This document shows positions 54,012 to 64,000 of a DNA stretch of 64,000 bases, piece after piece. Location of the stretch: assembly GCA_964036045.1 (NCBI GenBank), contig OZ038379.1, positions 108,950,025 to 109,014,024 on the forward strand. Reading direction: 5' to 3'. This DNA comes from Eutreptiella sp. 'Long Island Sound 2002'. Its lineage: Eukaryota; Euglenozoa; Euglenophyceae; Eutreptiales; Eutreptiaceae. The notes under the pieces were generated by a model. That model did not search any database and was not told the DNA's origin. It saw only the letters and a program-made list of their open reading frames with translations. The translations under genes and the position numbers were made by a program. Within the stretch, counting starts at the first letter, position 1, and each line of letters opens with the position of its first letter.

Positions 54012-54532
54012 TTGTCTATTTTTCAGTGTGAGGAGATGATTTTCGAGGAAAACAAGGCAAGGGACCTCATCAAGAAGAGCACTACCTGGCGCTGGGGCCT
54101 GCAAGAGCAACATGCGTACGAGGAGCTCAGTAACAAAGTGGCCAAGGCTAAGTGCTCGGGCGTGCCTAAGGCACAAGGTGTAATTGTCTTGGTGACTGAC
54201 AGCAAGTTGGGCGGTGGTGGAAGGTTTTTCTAGTGGCAACCGCTGGAGAAGGAGGAGTTTGACTCAGCCATATCCCGGTCGGGTACCGATGGACTGAAAG
54301 ACTATGGAACTCTGAAGCACAGCTACCCCGAGCATAAATGGGTCCTCGTTCTCCAGGGCCATTGGAACTGGAAATGGTAGAAGGCAAGGGATAACTATTC
54401 TACCTATTAACAGGAACTGCTCGCGGGTATGCTGGTGCTATCTTCTCAGTCCCGACTATTGGGGAGCAATGCTGTGGTTTGGTTGTGCGACCAAGAACCA
54501 GTACACACCTTCCAAAAGGGACCCCCACCTAA
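54012..54532 (+). pseudogene. Ty3/gypsy-like RNase H relic
   Basis: WRWGLQEQHAYEELSNKV resembles the segment between reverse transcriptase and RNase H. VLVTDSKLGGGG is in the place of the RNase H TDAS motif. Then come YGTLKHSYPEHKWVL, NYSTY, QELLAGMLVLSSQSRLLG and WLCDQEPVHTFQKGPPP, the typical NYS.YD.ELLA block of Ty3/gypsy enzymes. Stops after GGGGRFF, HWNWKW and NYSTY show decay. The LTR element at 54533 cuts it exactly after FQKGPPP, and the rest (WTYLSRQRL) resumes after 57255. Confidence 0.65.
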
Positions 54533-54905
54533 TGATGCGATAGCGGAAGCGTCGCCCCAGCGCGACCGCAGAAGTCTCCGCAGGCGCAAAAATGACCTCA
54601 GCAGAGGCGTAATCCCAGATTGGGAAATAGCGATTTTTATTCTTAATTTTATAGATTTTCGCAATAATTTAATCAATTTTCCTTCTGCGCCTCTCCAGAG
54701 ACCATGTAGCCAGGACTAATCCTGCCATGCGGCAAAAATCCTGGAAAGATTTGTATAAAAAGTGGTCAAATGGACTCCCAAAGCGATCGAAATCCAGAAG
54801 ATAACACCGCTGACCGGAGTCATGGTTGAAGCCTGATTTTTGTGCTCTGTTGCATTTTCAGGGTCTTCAAGGGCCAACGCGGCGGGCCCCCACCCTACCC
54901 CTTCA
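54533..54905 (+). repeat. 5' LTR of gag-only retrotransposon, 373 bp
   Basis: It starts TGATGCGATAGCGG and ends CTACCCCTTCA. It is nearly identical to 56883-57255. CTAA lies just outside at 54529-54532, matching CTAA at 57256-57259. Confidence 0.9.
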
Positions 54906-54944
54906 AAATCTTTCCACAATACTGCCGCACGCCGCGCAGCAGAG

Positions 54945-55420
54945 AACGGCCGCCAGCCGCTCACGAGGAGAACGGCCGCAAGCCGCTCACGAGGAGAACG
55001 GCCGCCAGCCGCTCAAGAGGAGACGGCCGCCAGCTGTTCAAAAGGAGACGGCCAACAGCCGCTCAAGAGGAGACGGCCACCAGCCGTTCAAAAGGAGACG
55101 GCCAACAGCCGCTCAAGAGGAGACGGCCACCAGCCGTTCAAAAGGAGACGGCCAACAGCCGCTCAAGAGGAGACGGCCACCAGCCGTTGAGAAGTTGACG
55201 GCCGCCAGCCGTTGAGAAGGAGACAGCCGCCAGCTGCTCAAGTGGAGACGGCCGCAAGCCGTTGAGAAGGAGACGGCCGCCCGCCGCTCAAGTCAAGACA
55301 GCGTCAAGCCGTCTGCGCCGAGGAGGACGGCCATCAGCCGTTTGCGGTGGAGGAGTCAAAGGACGGCCGTCAGCCGCCCGCAGTGAAGGAGTGAGAGGAC
55401 GGTCAACAGCCGTTTGTTAA
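54945..55420. repeat. 50-bp (2 x 25) tandem repeats in the leader of the gag-only LTR element
   Basis: GGAGACGGCCACCAGCCG and GGAGACGGCCAACAGCCGC alternate; the 50-bp period is exact at 55040, 55090 and 55140. Plus-strand frames stay open through it, giving Arg/Pro-rich chance peptides. Confidence 0.85.
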
Positions 55421-55436
55421 AAGAAGAGAGGCTACA

Positions 55437-56246
55437 ATGAGTAGCTCATCGGACTGGGGACCTACCAGTTTAAAAGCAAACTCGCCGTGGAGTTCGGGCA
55501 GCAGCGAGCCTGAAGGTCATCATGACATCAAGTTTCCCGACGGCACGAAATGCAACTCAAGCAAGTTCTCAACCCCTGTCACGAGTGAACGATGGACAAA
55601 AGCCAAGACCCCAACGATGCCAGCCAGAGGGCAAGATCGGTGGTACCAACCGGCGTATCCAAGTCCAAGTGACCCGTGGCAGCAGCAAAAAGAAGAACCG
55701 CGTGCCGCCAGAGGAATGCAGGAGCCCCGAACAAGGCAAGCGAATCTGCGGGAGAAGGAGAGACATGCAGCCATGGGTCCGCGGCAGCAAGTGCCTGCAG
55801 ACTCACCTAGGCGGCAACTGGCCTTTGAGAGCGCCAGACACCAGGGTCAGATAAGAGCGGCACACCAACCGCAACTCGAGCGAAGGACCGTAAGGGGATC
55901 CACAGCCGGGCAGCAACGAGGCTACCGACCTCACCATGATGACGGGCGCCAAGATGGTACCAGGAGTGCGTCGTGGAGGAGTCAAAGGAACCAGCAGCAT
56001 GATCCTTTGACAGCACGAGCGGCACCGAATGAACAGGCAGCGCAGCCAATGGAAGAGCGAATCAAGAGACTAGAGGAGATGGTCCTCCTTCGAGTAGCCG
56101 CACTGGAGGCGGAGGTCGAACGCCTGAAGGGCGTTCTCAAGCTTCAAACGGAACAAACGGGAGGACCAACGACATGGGCATCCAAGCAACAGATGACCAT
56201 GAGCAGTCAAACGCCTAGTCCGAGCAGTCGCCGATGGCGGCGTTAA
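55437..56246 (+). CDS. Gag-like protein of the LTR element, 269 residues
   Basis: ATG 55437 follows the tandem repeats. The protein is polar, rich in Gln/Arg/Pro (RWYQPAYPSPSDPWQQQKEE), with a clear coiled coil near the end (ERIKRLEEMVLLRVAALEAE, then VERLKGVLKLQ), and ends SSRRWRR. The composition and position fit a gag or RNA-binding particle protein. I see no zinc knuckle, protease or other enzyme motif. The frame is intact, in line with the near-identical LTRs. Confidence 0.6.
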   Translation: MSSSSDWGPTSLKANSPWSSGSSEPEGHHDIKFPDGTKCNSSKFSTPVTSERWTKAKTPTMPARGQDRWYQPAYPSPSDPWQQQKEEPRAARGMQEPRTRQANLREKERHAAMGPRQQVPADSPRRQLAFESARHQGQIRAAHQPQLERRTVRGSTAGQQRGYRPHHDDGRQDGTRSASWRSQRNQQHDPLTARAAPNEQAAQPMEERIKRLEEMVLLRVAALEAEVERLKGVLKLQTEQTGGPTTWASKQQMTMSSQTPSPSSRRWRR

Positions 56247-56882
56247 GCCGTGATGACACCTCTTAAAGGGGGTATCGGAAGAGCGGGACGAACCTGCGTA
56301 ATTATTATCATATTTTATTTGAGTCCTCGCAGTTTTCTTTCTTTGGTGGAGCACCACTAGCTGGGCGCAGTCTTGGCAGGCTCCACCGACCGGGTATATA
56401 TGTGGGACTTAAAACCCATGTATATATGGGGCAGCTAAGCCCCTGGCACACGCACCCGCACTTGTACAGTACAGTGCACGGTGCCTGGGTAAGGCACGAA
56501 CTGACACAGCACCATGGATTTGATGCTGAGTTGCCGTGCTGTGTGCGTGCCTGTCCTGTTGTTTGGTTTTTGAAAGCATGGAGGTTTTCGGGAAACTGAA
56601 AGCTTTTGCCAGGTTTTCGAAACAAACGGGGCAGGCCACCCAAGGCCTTTTTCTTTTTCCTAAGGTGTCAAAGTAGGCAGATTTCTGCCTGAGGGTAGTA
56701 TTGGTGCTCCCCACCGGACACCTAGGGCAGGGCCACCCCTGGGACTTGTTTTTCCCCCTGGGGGATAAACAAACCTTTTTGTGTCCCATAAAGGAGGGTC
56801 AGCTAGCGGAGACTTCCTCCAGGGCACTCCAGTGCGGAGTTGCAAGCCTCCTAGAGGGTTGCAACTCTTTTAAGGAGAGGGG
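56247..56882. other. Untranslated 3' region of the LTR element
   Basis: There is no gene. Near 56395-56500 a CCCATGTATATATG-type stretch occurs; the region ends with the purine tract before the 3' LTR. Confidence 0.5.
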
Positions 56883-57255
56883 TGATGCGGTAGCGGGAGC
56901 GTCGCCCCAGCGCGACCGCAGAAGTCTCCGCAGGCGCAAAAATGACCTCAGCAGAGGCGTAATCCCAGATTGGGAAATAGCGATTTTTATAGTTAATTTT
57001 ATAGATTTTCGCAATAATTTAATCAATTTTCCTTCTGCGCCTCTCCAGAGACCATGTAGCCAGGACTAATCCTGCCATGCGGCAAAAATCCTGGAAAGAT
57101 TTGTATAAAAAGTGGTCAAATGGATTCCCAAAGCAATCGAAATCGAGAAGATAACACCGCTGACCGGAGTCATGGTTGAAGCCTGATTTTTGTGCTCTGT
57201 TGCATTTTCAGGGTCTTCAAGGGCCAACGCGGCGGGCCCCCACCCTACCGCTTCA
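56883..57255 (+). repeat. 3' LTR of gag-only retrotransposon, 373 bp
   Basis: Same length as the 5' LTR with about ten differences, and preceded by the purine tract AAGGAGAGGGG. Confidence 0.9.
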
Positions 57256-57259
57256 CTAA

Positions 57260-59059
57260 GAAGCCGAAGGTCCAATGCTAGTGGACCTACCTGAGCCGAC
57301 AACGGCTCTGAGTGCACGATATCGGACTACATAAGCTGCAACAAATTCCATGACATGATTGGTGCAAGTTCTGAGGAGCCAGCTAAGGAGGCGTTCAGCC
57401 TTATGGATGTAAACCTTGCCCTGAAAATGACCAGGATCAGACCTCTAGATGGACTTTGACAAGCATACTACCTGAAGGAGTCCGGGAATATCTACAAATG
57501 CATGAGGAAGATTTTGGAACCGGTCCTGGTCAACCAGGAGCAGTGAAAACACGATAAGACCTATCTCTGGCATGAAGACTGGATCGTCATGCCTAACAGC
57601 CGTCAAATAGCTCTATGAGTCCAGTGCTCATGTTGGTGCAGACCGTACCTTGAAACCGTTCAAGAAGTGGTCCCACACTACATGGAGTGATGATCAACTG
57701 GGGAACACCCTCCAGCCTAACCTGGACAAGTGCCAGTGCCGGTCTCGCAAATTTGACCCTTCTCATCCGACACTGTGCCAACAGTGTGCTCCATGTAGAC
57801 TACACAGACTTCCCGAAGGTCTGGGGCTAGTGGTGACGTGTGGTGGTTGCCCTAGTGGTGACCTGTGGATTGACCAGGTTCACAGGAGTGTTCCCATGCA
57901 ACAAGTCCCTCACCCGCAAAGAGACCACCAAATACTCGTCGAATAGCAGTTCATTGTCAATGGACCACCTAAGGAGATCGATTCCGACGAAGACTTCAAA
58001 GTTTACTCAGACACTGGTTGGTGTAGGAGAATCCTGGGGGCCCTCACTGTCCAAGTGTCCACGGAGATTTCCTATAGTCAAAAGAGCAGCCCCCTATGTG
58101 ATCCGCAGATACAAGGTCTCAAATGGAACGCCAGGGTATAGCCCAGGATTGAGCCCACCAAGGACTGTGTGAGACTACTACCCGTCGTTTCCATGATGAT
58201 GACCTTTGAGGAGAGTTCAGCAACTAGCTATTCGTCCCACGAGCTATTCATGGCGCCCGTCCAGGTTCTTTCATACTACCCATCCTGAGGATTTCTAGTC
58301 TACGCTGGGAGGATGCGTGAGGGAGCAACAAGAAAAGGTGGACAAGGCCAAGGCTATGATCCAGGGAGTGAAGGGGCAATAGCGCAAGAAGAAGAACAAG
58401 CACAGAATCTGTGCCACATATCAGAAGGATGACTGGTTGTTGGTGCCCCACAGTAAGCTACCCGCCTGGCGATGCTCTACCAGCAATGGTCCCTACTTTG
58501 GACCCTACAAGATATAGTCAGTGGAGAACCACCACATAACAGTGCGGTGTTCACCCCAGCGAGGGGGAACCCTGGTGTGTGAAGCTGAACAGGTGAAGCA
58601 CCACTACGACCGAGAGGACCTCGTTGGGGAAGAATGGAAACTGAACGTCGAGGAGATTGCTGTTTTGGACGTACAGGGCTCTGCCAGCCCCATGGAAGTA
58701 GAAGGCAAGCTGCCCCAACATGACCGCCAAGCGAATGGCTAGGGAAGGACTCTACCTGATGAAGTCTATCCTTCACCACCGCCATTCCCAAGGGTGACAA
58801 TTCCTCACTCTCTCGGAAGGGTTTGGAGTGGAGGAAGCTACTGGTTGTTCCCAGAAAAGCCATTTCAAATGCATGTGGAAAAGGATTCCTTGCCCAAAAA
58901 TATCAAACGAAAAGAGGAGCACAGTAGAGCAAGTGCCACACGAAGAATACCACACAATCAGGTTATACTGCAGCAACAGTCAGCACCCCCGAACCCTGGG
59001 AACCTGGTACAATACCCAATGCCGGACTTAGAGAGGGGAATTAAGTTGGGACCAGCATA
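57260..59059 (+). pseudogene. Ty3/gypsy-like pol remainder: integrase region, decayed
   Basis: After the LTR element the frame resumes with KKPKVQC, stop, WTYLSRQRL, the usual end of the RNase H part. Many stops follow. Near 58470-58740 the frame NGPYFGPYKI, then NHHITVRCSPQRGGTLVCEA, then QVKHHYDREDLVGEEW looks like the small beta-barrel that follows the integrase core. 58794-59059 continues (GSYWLFPEKPFQMHVEKD) to LERGIKLGPA and a stop. The catalytic integrase core itself cannot be traced through the stops. Confidence 0.5.
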
Positions 59060-59544
59060 AGGCCATTGATACTTCAAGATTCTCCCTTGATGCGCTGACC
59101 TGAGCTCAGTTAGAGTTGGGGTAGCGGACATTCTTCATTTGAAAAGTGAGATTAAGCCCATGTTCGCGTGCGCTGATCGCCAGCACCAGAATAAAATAAA
59201 AAGATAAGTGAAACACGACGAAAAAACTTTCTAAATAGCTGAAAATAAAGGTAATTAGCATTAAAAACGACTAGGCGAAAAAGCGCGCTGCGAAACGCAT
59301 AAAAACGCGACTGAAATATTTTCGGGCTTGAATAGGTGAATAGTTAACGCCGTAAGCACCGTACCGAGCGTAGGAGTACAACACCGTGCCTCTCGCCCTC
59401 TAACACGCCGTATAGGTAAAGAAAAACGCGTCGCGAGCAGCGTGTAAAAACCGAAAAATAGTTTTCTAACACGCCACGCCCTCCGTCTCGCACCCTTTCT
59501 CTTCCTTTGTCCTTCTCCATGTACCTCCCCACCCACCTTTGTGC
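59060..59544. other. A/T-rich spacer after the gypsy relic
   Basis: No gene is seen. It could include a decayed LTR of the gypsy element, but I find no matching partner in the window. Confidence 0.4.
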
Positions 59545-60030
59545 CCATTAAGACACGCTTACTCTTGGGCGTCGCAAAAAACAATGAGTCCACAAACCAA
59601 AGAGTGAGTAGCATATGCCGCCATACATGCATTAAGACACGCTTACTCTTGGGGGTCGCAAAAAACAAAGAGTCCAAGACATAAAGAATAAGTAGCATGT
59701 CATGAATGCATTAAACAAACACGCCTACTCTTGGGCGTCGCAAAATACAAAGAGTCCGCAAACCAACGATTAAGTAGCATACGCCGCCATGCAAGCATTA
59801 AGACACACTTACTCTTGGGCGTCGCAAAAAACAAAGAGTCCATGACGTAAAGAATAAGTAGCATGTCATGAATGCATTAAGCAGACACGCCTACTCTTGG
59901 GCGTCGCACAATGCAAAGAGTCCACAAACCAACGAGTAAATAGCATACAGCGCCATGCATGCATTAAAACACGCTTACTCTTGGGCGTCGCCAAAATCAA
60001 AGAGTCCAGGACGGGAAGAATAAGTAAGAC
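59545..60030. repeat. 83-bp tandem repeat, alternating pairs (166-bp period)
   Basis: ACTCTTGGGCGTCGCAAAA recurs at about 59561, 59645, 59728, 59811, 59893 and 59977. Odd and even units differ in their middles (AACCAACGAGTAA versus GACGTAAAGAATAAG), giving a 166-bp higher-order unit. Confidence 0.9.
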
Positions 60031-60164
60031 ACCATAGGATACCGGAGGCCTTGGTGGCCGGGTGTCTATCCATGTGTAAAAAAAAACAAAGAGTCCGCAA
60101 CGTCGCAGCAACGGTATGGCGCACGCGAGCAAGCACCCACACTCACACCGCACACACCACGCAA

Positions 60165-63100
60165 CACACCGAGCACGCACACCGGTGAACAGGAGCCACG
60201 TGGCCCAGGACACCGCACACAACACACAACACACCGAACAAGCACACAGCACGCCGGTGAACGGGAGCCACGGGGCCCAGGACACTGAACACGCGACACA
60301 ACACACGCCACGCGGGCACACCGGTGAACAGGAGCCAAGTGGCCCAGGACACCGCACACACCACACAACACACCGCACAAGCACACCGGTGAACAGCAGC
60401 CAAGCGGCCCAGGACACCGCCCACACAACACCACACACCGGGCGTGCGCACCGGTGAACAGGGGCCGGGAGGCCCAGGACACCGCACACGCAACACTGCA
60501 CACCGGACACCACACACACTGCAACACACCGCGATGGCGGAGAACACGAACCAAGTGTCCCAGGACACCACACACACAACACAACACACACCACACGAGC
60601 ACACCAGCACAAAAGGGCCAAAAGGCCCAGGAGACCACACACACGACACCGGACACAGAGCGGGCACGCCGGAGGACAGGAGCCAAGAAGCCCAGAACAC
60701 GGCGAAAACGACACAGCACAACGAGCACGCGCACCGGAGAAGAGGAGCCAAGAGGCCCAGGACACCGCACACACAACACCGCACACAAAGCGTGCACACC
60801 GGTGAACCGGAGCCAAGGGGCCAAGGACACCGCGGACACAACACCACACACAGAGTGTGCACACCGGTGAACAGGAGCCAGGAGGCACAGGACACCGTAC
60901 ACGCAACACCACACACAGAGCGTGCACACCGGTGAACAGGAGCCAGGAGGCCCAGGACACCGTACACGCAACACCAAGCACAGAGGGTGCACATCGGTGA
61001 ACAGGAGCCAGGAGGCCCAGGACACCGTACACACAACACCACACACAGAGCGTGCACACCGGTAAACAGGAGCCGGGAGGCCCAGGACACCGAACACGCA
61101 CCACCACACACAGAGCGTGCACACCGGTGAACAGGAGGCAGGAGGCCCAGGACGCCGTACACGCAACACCACACACAGAGCGTGCACACCGGTGAACAGG
61201 AGCCAGGAGGCCCAGGACACCGTACACACAACAGCACACACAGAGCGTGCACACCGGTGAACAGGAGCCAGGAGGCCCATAAAGCCGTACACGCAACACC
61301 ACACACAGAGCGTGCACACCGGTGAACAGGAGCCAGGAGGCCCAGGACACCGTACACACAACACTACACACAGAGCGTGCACACCGGTGAACAGAAGCCA
61401 GGAGGCCCAGGACACCGTACACGCAACACCACAAACAGAGCGTGCACACCGGTGAACAGGAGCCAGGAGGCCCAGGAGGCCGTACACGCAACACCACACA
61501 CAGAGCGTGCACACCGGTGAACAGGAGCCAGGAGGCCCAGGAGGCCGTACACGCAACACCACACACAGAGCGTGCACACCGGTGAACAGGAGCCAGGAGG
61601 CCCAGGACACCGTACACACAACACCACACACAGAGCGTGCACACCGGTAAACAGGAGCCGGGAGGCCCAGGACACCGAACACGCACCACCACACACAGAG
61701 CGTGCACACCGGTGAACAGGAGGCAGGAGGCCCAGGACGCCGTACACGCAACACCACACACAGAGCGTGCACACCGGTGAACAGGAGCCAGGAGGCCCAG
61801 GACACCGTACACACAACAGCACACACAGAGCGTGCACACCGGTGAACAGGAGCCAGGAGGCCCATAAAGCCGTACACGCAACACCACACACAGAGCGTGC
61901 ACACCGGTGAACAGGAGCCAGGAGGCCCAGGACACCGTACACACAACACTACACACAGAGCGTGCACACCGGTGAACAGAAGCCAGGAGGCCCAGGACAC
62001 CGTACACGCAACACCACAAACAGAGCGTGCACACCGGTGAACAGGAGCCAGGAGGCCCAGGAGGCCGTACACGCAACACCACACACAGAGCGTGCACACC
62101 GGTGAACAGGAGCCAGGAGGCCCAGGAGGCCATACACGCAACACCACACACAGAGCGTGCACACCGGTGAACAGGAGCCAGGAGGCCCAGGACGCCGTGC
62201 ACACAACACCGCACACAGAGCGTGCACACCGGTGAACAGGAGCCAGGACCCCCAGGACGCCGTACACGCAACACCACACACAGAGCGTGCACACCGGTGA
62301 ACAGGAGCCAGGAGGCCCAGGACACCGTACACGCAACACCACACACAGAGCGTGCACACCGGTGAACAGGAGCCAGGAGGCCCAGGACGCCGTACACGCA
62401 ACACCACACACAGAGCGTGCACACCGGTGAACAGGAGCCAGGAGGCCCAGGACACCGTACACGCAACACCACACACAGAGCGTGCACACCGGTGAACAGG
62501 AGCCAGGAGGCCCAGGACGCCGTAGACGCAACACCACACACAGAGCGTGCACACCGGTGAACAGGAGCCAGGAGGCCCAGGACACCGTACACGCAACACC
62601 ACACACAGAGCGTGCACACCGGTGAACAGGAGCCAGGAGGCCCAGGACACCGTACACGCAACACCACACACAGAGCCTGCACACCGGTGAACAAGAGCCA
62701 GGAGGCCCAGGACGCCGTACACGGAACACCACACACAGAGCGTGCACACCGGTGAACAGGAGCCAGGAGGCCCATGACGCCGTACACGCAACACCACACA
62801 CAGAGCGTGCACACCAGTGAACAGGAGCCAGGAGGGCCAGGACGCCGTACACGCAACACCACGCACAGAGCGTGCACACCGGTGAACAGGAGGCAGGAGG
62901 CCCAGGACACCGTACACGCAACACCACGCACAGAGCGTGCACACCGGTGAACAGGAGCCAGGAGGCCCAGGACACCGTACACGCAACACCACACACAGAG
63001 CGTGCACACCGGTGAACAGGAGGCAGGAGGCCCAGGACACCGTACACGCAACACCACGCACAGAGCGTGCACACCGGTGAACAGGAGCCAGGAGGCCCAG

Positions 63101-63590
63101 GACACCGTACACACGACACCACACACAGAGCGTGCACACCGGTGAACAGGAGCCTGGAGGCCCAGGACACCGTACACGCAACACCACACACAGAGCGTGC
63201 ACACCGGTGAACAGGAGGCAGGAGGCCCAGGACACCGTACACGCAACACCACGCACAGAGCGTGCACACCGGTGACCAGGAGCCAGGAGGCCCAGGACAC
63301 CGTACACGCAACACCACACACAGAGCGTGCACACCGGTGAACAGGAGGCAGGAGGCCCAGGACACCGTACACGCAACACCACGCACAGAGCGTGCACACC
63401 GGTGAAGAGGAGCCAGGGGGCCCAGGACACCGTACACACAGCACCACACACAGAGCGTGCACACCGGTGAACAGGAGCCAAGCGGCCCAGGACACCGCAC
63501 ACGCAACACCACACACAGGGCATGCAGCCTGGTGAACAGGAGCCAGGAGGCCCAGGACACCGTACACGCGGCACAGCACGCCACACGAGC
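60165..63590. repeat. 65-bp minisatellite, array 2 (about 52 units)
   Basis: It has the same 65-bp unit as 49.1-50.0 kb. The left 750 bp is diverged; from about 60,850 units are near-identical (GTACACGCAACACCACACAC, then AGAGCGTGCACACCGG). A block of nine units is itself duplicated at 585 bp: CCCATAAAGCCGTACACG is at 61276 and 61861. On the minus strand the unit has no stop in any frame, which creates two overlapping open frames of over 1,200 codons that I do not call as genes. Confidence 0.95.
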
Positions 63591-64000
63591 AACCCGTCCC
63601 AAAAACGAAGCCAGCCCACGCCGCCCGACAGGAAAGAAACACCATGTCAGACCTCCAAGACCAGCGTCCAGCCAAGGCCAACCCAGCGGGTACGAAGAGG
63701 GTAGGCAGGCAGGGCAGGCCGGCGAAAAGGGACAGAGGGACAAGGCGGGGAAGGCGGGGGGTGAGGAACCAAACCCCCCCCCCCCCAAACGTACACACAC
63801 CCCGCGCATCGGGCCGCAGCCGGGCGCCAACAGGGCCCGCCATGGACCCAAACGGGCCCGCTAGAGAGAGAGTGTGTCCCCACGCCTGTGCAACAGCACG
63901 CCCGGGCAAGGAGCGCGCGCCACACGCAGGCCAAGCAGGGCACATGCGCAGCACCGCACGCCAGCACGCACCACGGCACAAAACACGACGCAACCACGGC
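63591..64000. other. GC-rich flank of array 2
   Basis: Unique sequence with a C run near 63776 and a GAGAGAGAG near 63865. No gene supported before the window edge. Confidence 0.5.

Larger units (their letters stand above)
54533..57255 (+). mobile_element. Non-autonomous LTR retrotransposon (gag-like, no pol), 2.7 kb
   Basis: Two 373-bp LTRs, a CTAA 4-bp target duplication, a purine tract AAGGAGAGGGG just before the 3' LTR, and one internal reading frame (55437-56246). No protease, reverse transcriptase or integrase is present. It would need enzymes from an autonomous partner. It lies inside the RNase H relic of a Ty3/gypsy element. Confidence 0.88.

Noticed and set aside
54826-55215. Arg/Pro-rich frames in the LTR element leader
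   Set aside because: They follow a 50-bp tandem repeat that is open in three frames; the gag-like frame starts at 55437.
59866-63993. Overlapping minus-strand open frames of 1375 and 1261 codons
   Set aside because: They are products of a stop-free 65-bp tandem unit; two frames open at once with the same peptide phased differently, and no conserved domain.
42358-64000. tRNA, rRNA or other RNA genes
   Set aside because: I looked for tRNA-like arms and rRNA-like conserved blocks and saw none I could support by eye.

Overview
The window looks like a repeat-dense, intron-bearing eukaryotic nuclear region. Genes have GT-AG introns, the satellites have higher-order structure, and a 7-copy (CCCTAA) telomere-type tract lies inside one satellite. 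A Penelope-like retroelement with an N-terminal GIY-YIG nuclease, together with large DNA transposons encoding an oxygenase, would fit a green-lineage alga or another protist. The sequence alone does not fix the species. I see no complete host gene: apart from a permease fragment and a histone H2A relic, everything recognisable is mobile or tandem-repeat DNA.

Layout. 1-1330 is a satellite of ~163-188 bp units with a 535-bp higher-order period. 1.9-5.0 kb holds 22-bp GTGC-rich repeats mixed with a ~930-bp tandem duplication that carries an exon of a P-protein (OCA2-like) permease, plus a histone H2A relic. 6.5-8.0 kb is a 190-bp satellite. A Penelope-like element (PLE) sits in that satellite between 170-bp direct repeats (7965-8134 and 41852-42021), and the satellite resumes at 42022.

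The PLE reads on the minus strand and has been blown apart by nested insertions. Element C (9022-17960) contains a piggyBac element B (9101-13025). Element A is at 18437-25315. Element D (26467-39794) is the same family as A in opposite orientation, and it contains element E (~26589-33556) and a 749-bp mini-element F (37355-38103). Removing A, C and D with one copy of each 2-bp target duplication rejoins the PLE reading frame at all three junctions.

A/D and E carry the same two-gene plan: gene 1 is a large protein with a 2-oxoglutarate/Fe(II)-oxygenase-like core and a C-terminal coiled coil, and gene 2 is a DDE-type transposase. In A, E and B the non-coding parts (5' flank, an intron, the intergenic spacer, the 3' flank) are loaded with a palindrome private to that element: TTGGCGCG(CG)CCAA in A/D/F, GAAATTCGTACGAATTTC in E, and AGACCGGTC-type in the unrelated piggyBac B. 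C has TAGCGCGCGCTA in its introns, spacers and ends. All have a CpG-containing core. This shared layout with element-specific sequences, next to an encoded oxygenase in A/D/E, is the main candidate for an undescribed system.

42.4-64 kb holds decayed coding sequence and retroelement debris: Ty3/gypsy-like integrase and RNase H relics, one well-preserved gag-only LTR element (54533-57255) inserted in the RNase H relic, two arrays of one 65-bp minisatellite (49.1-50.0 and 60.1-63.6 kb), and an 83-bp array (59.5-60.0 kb).
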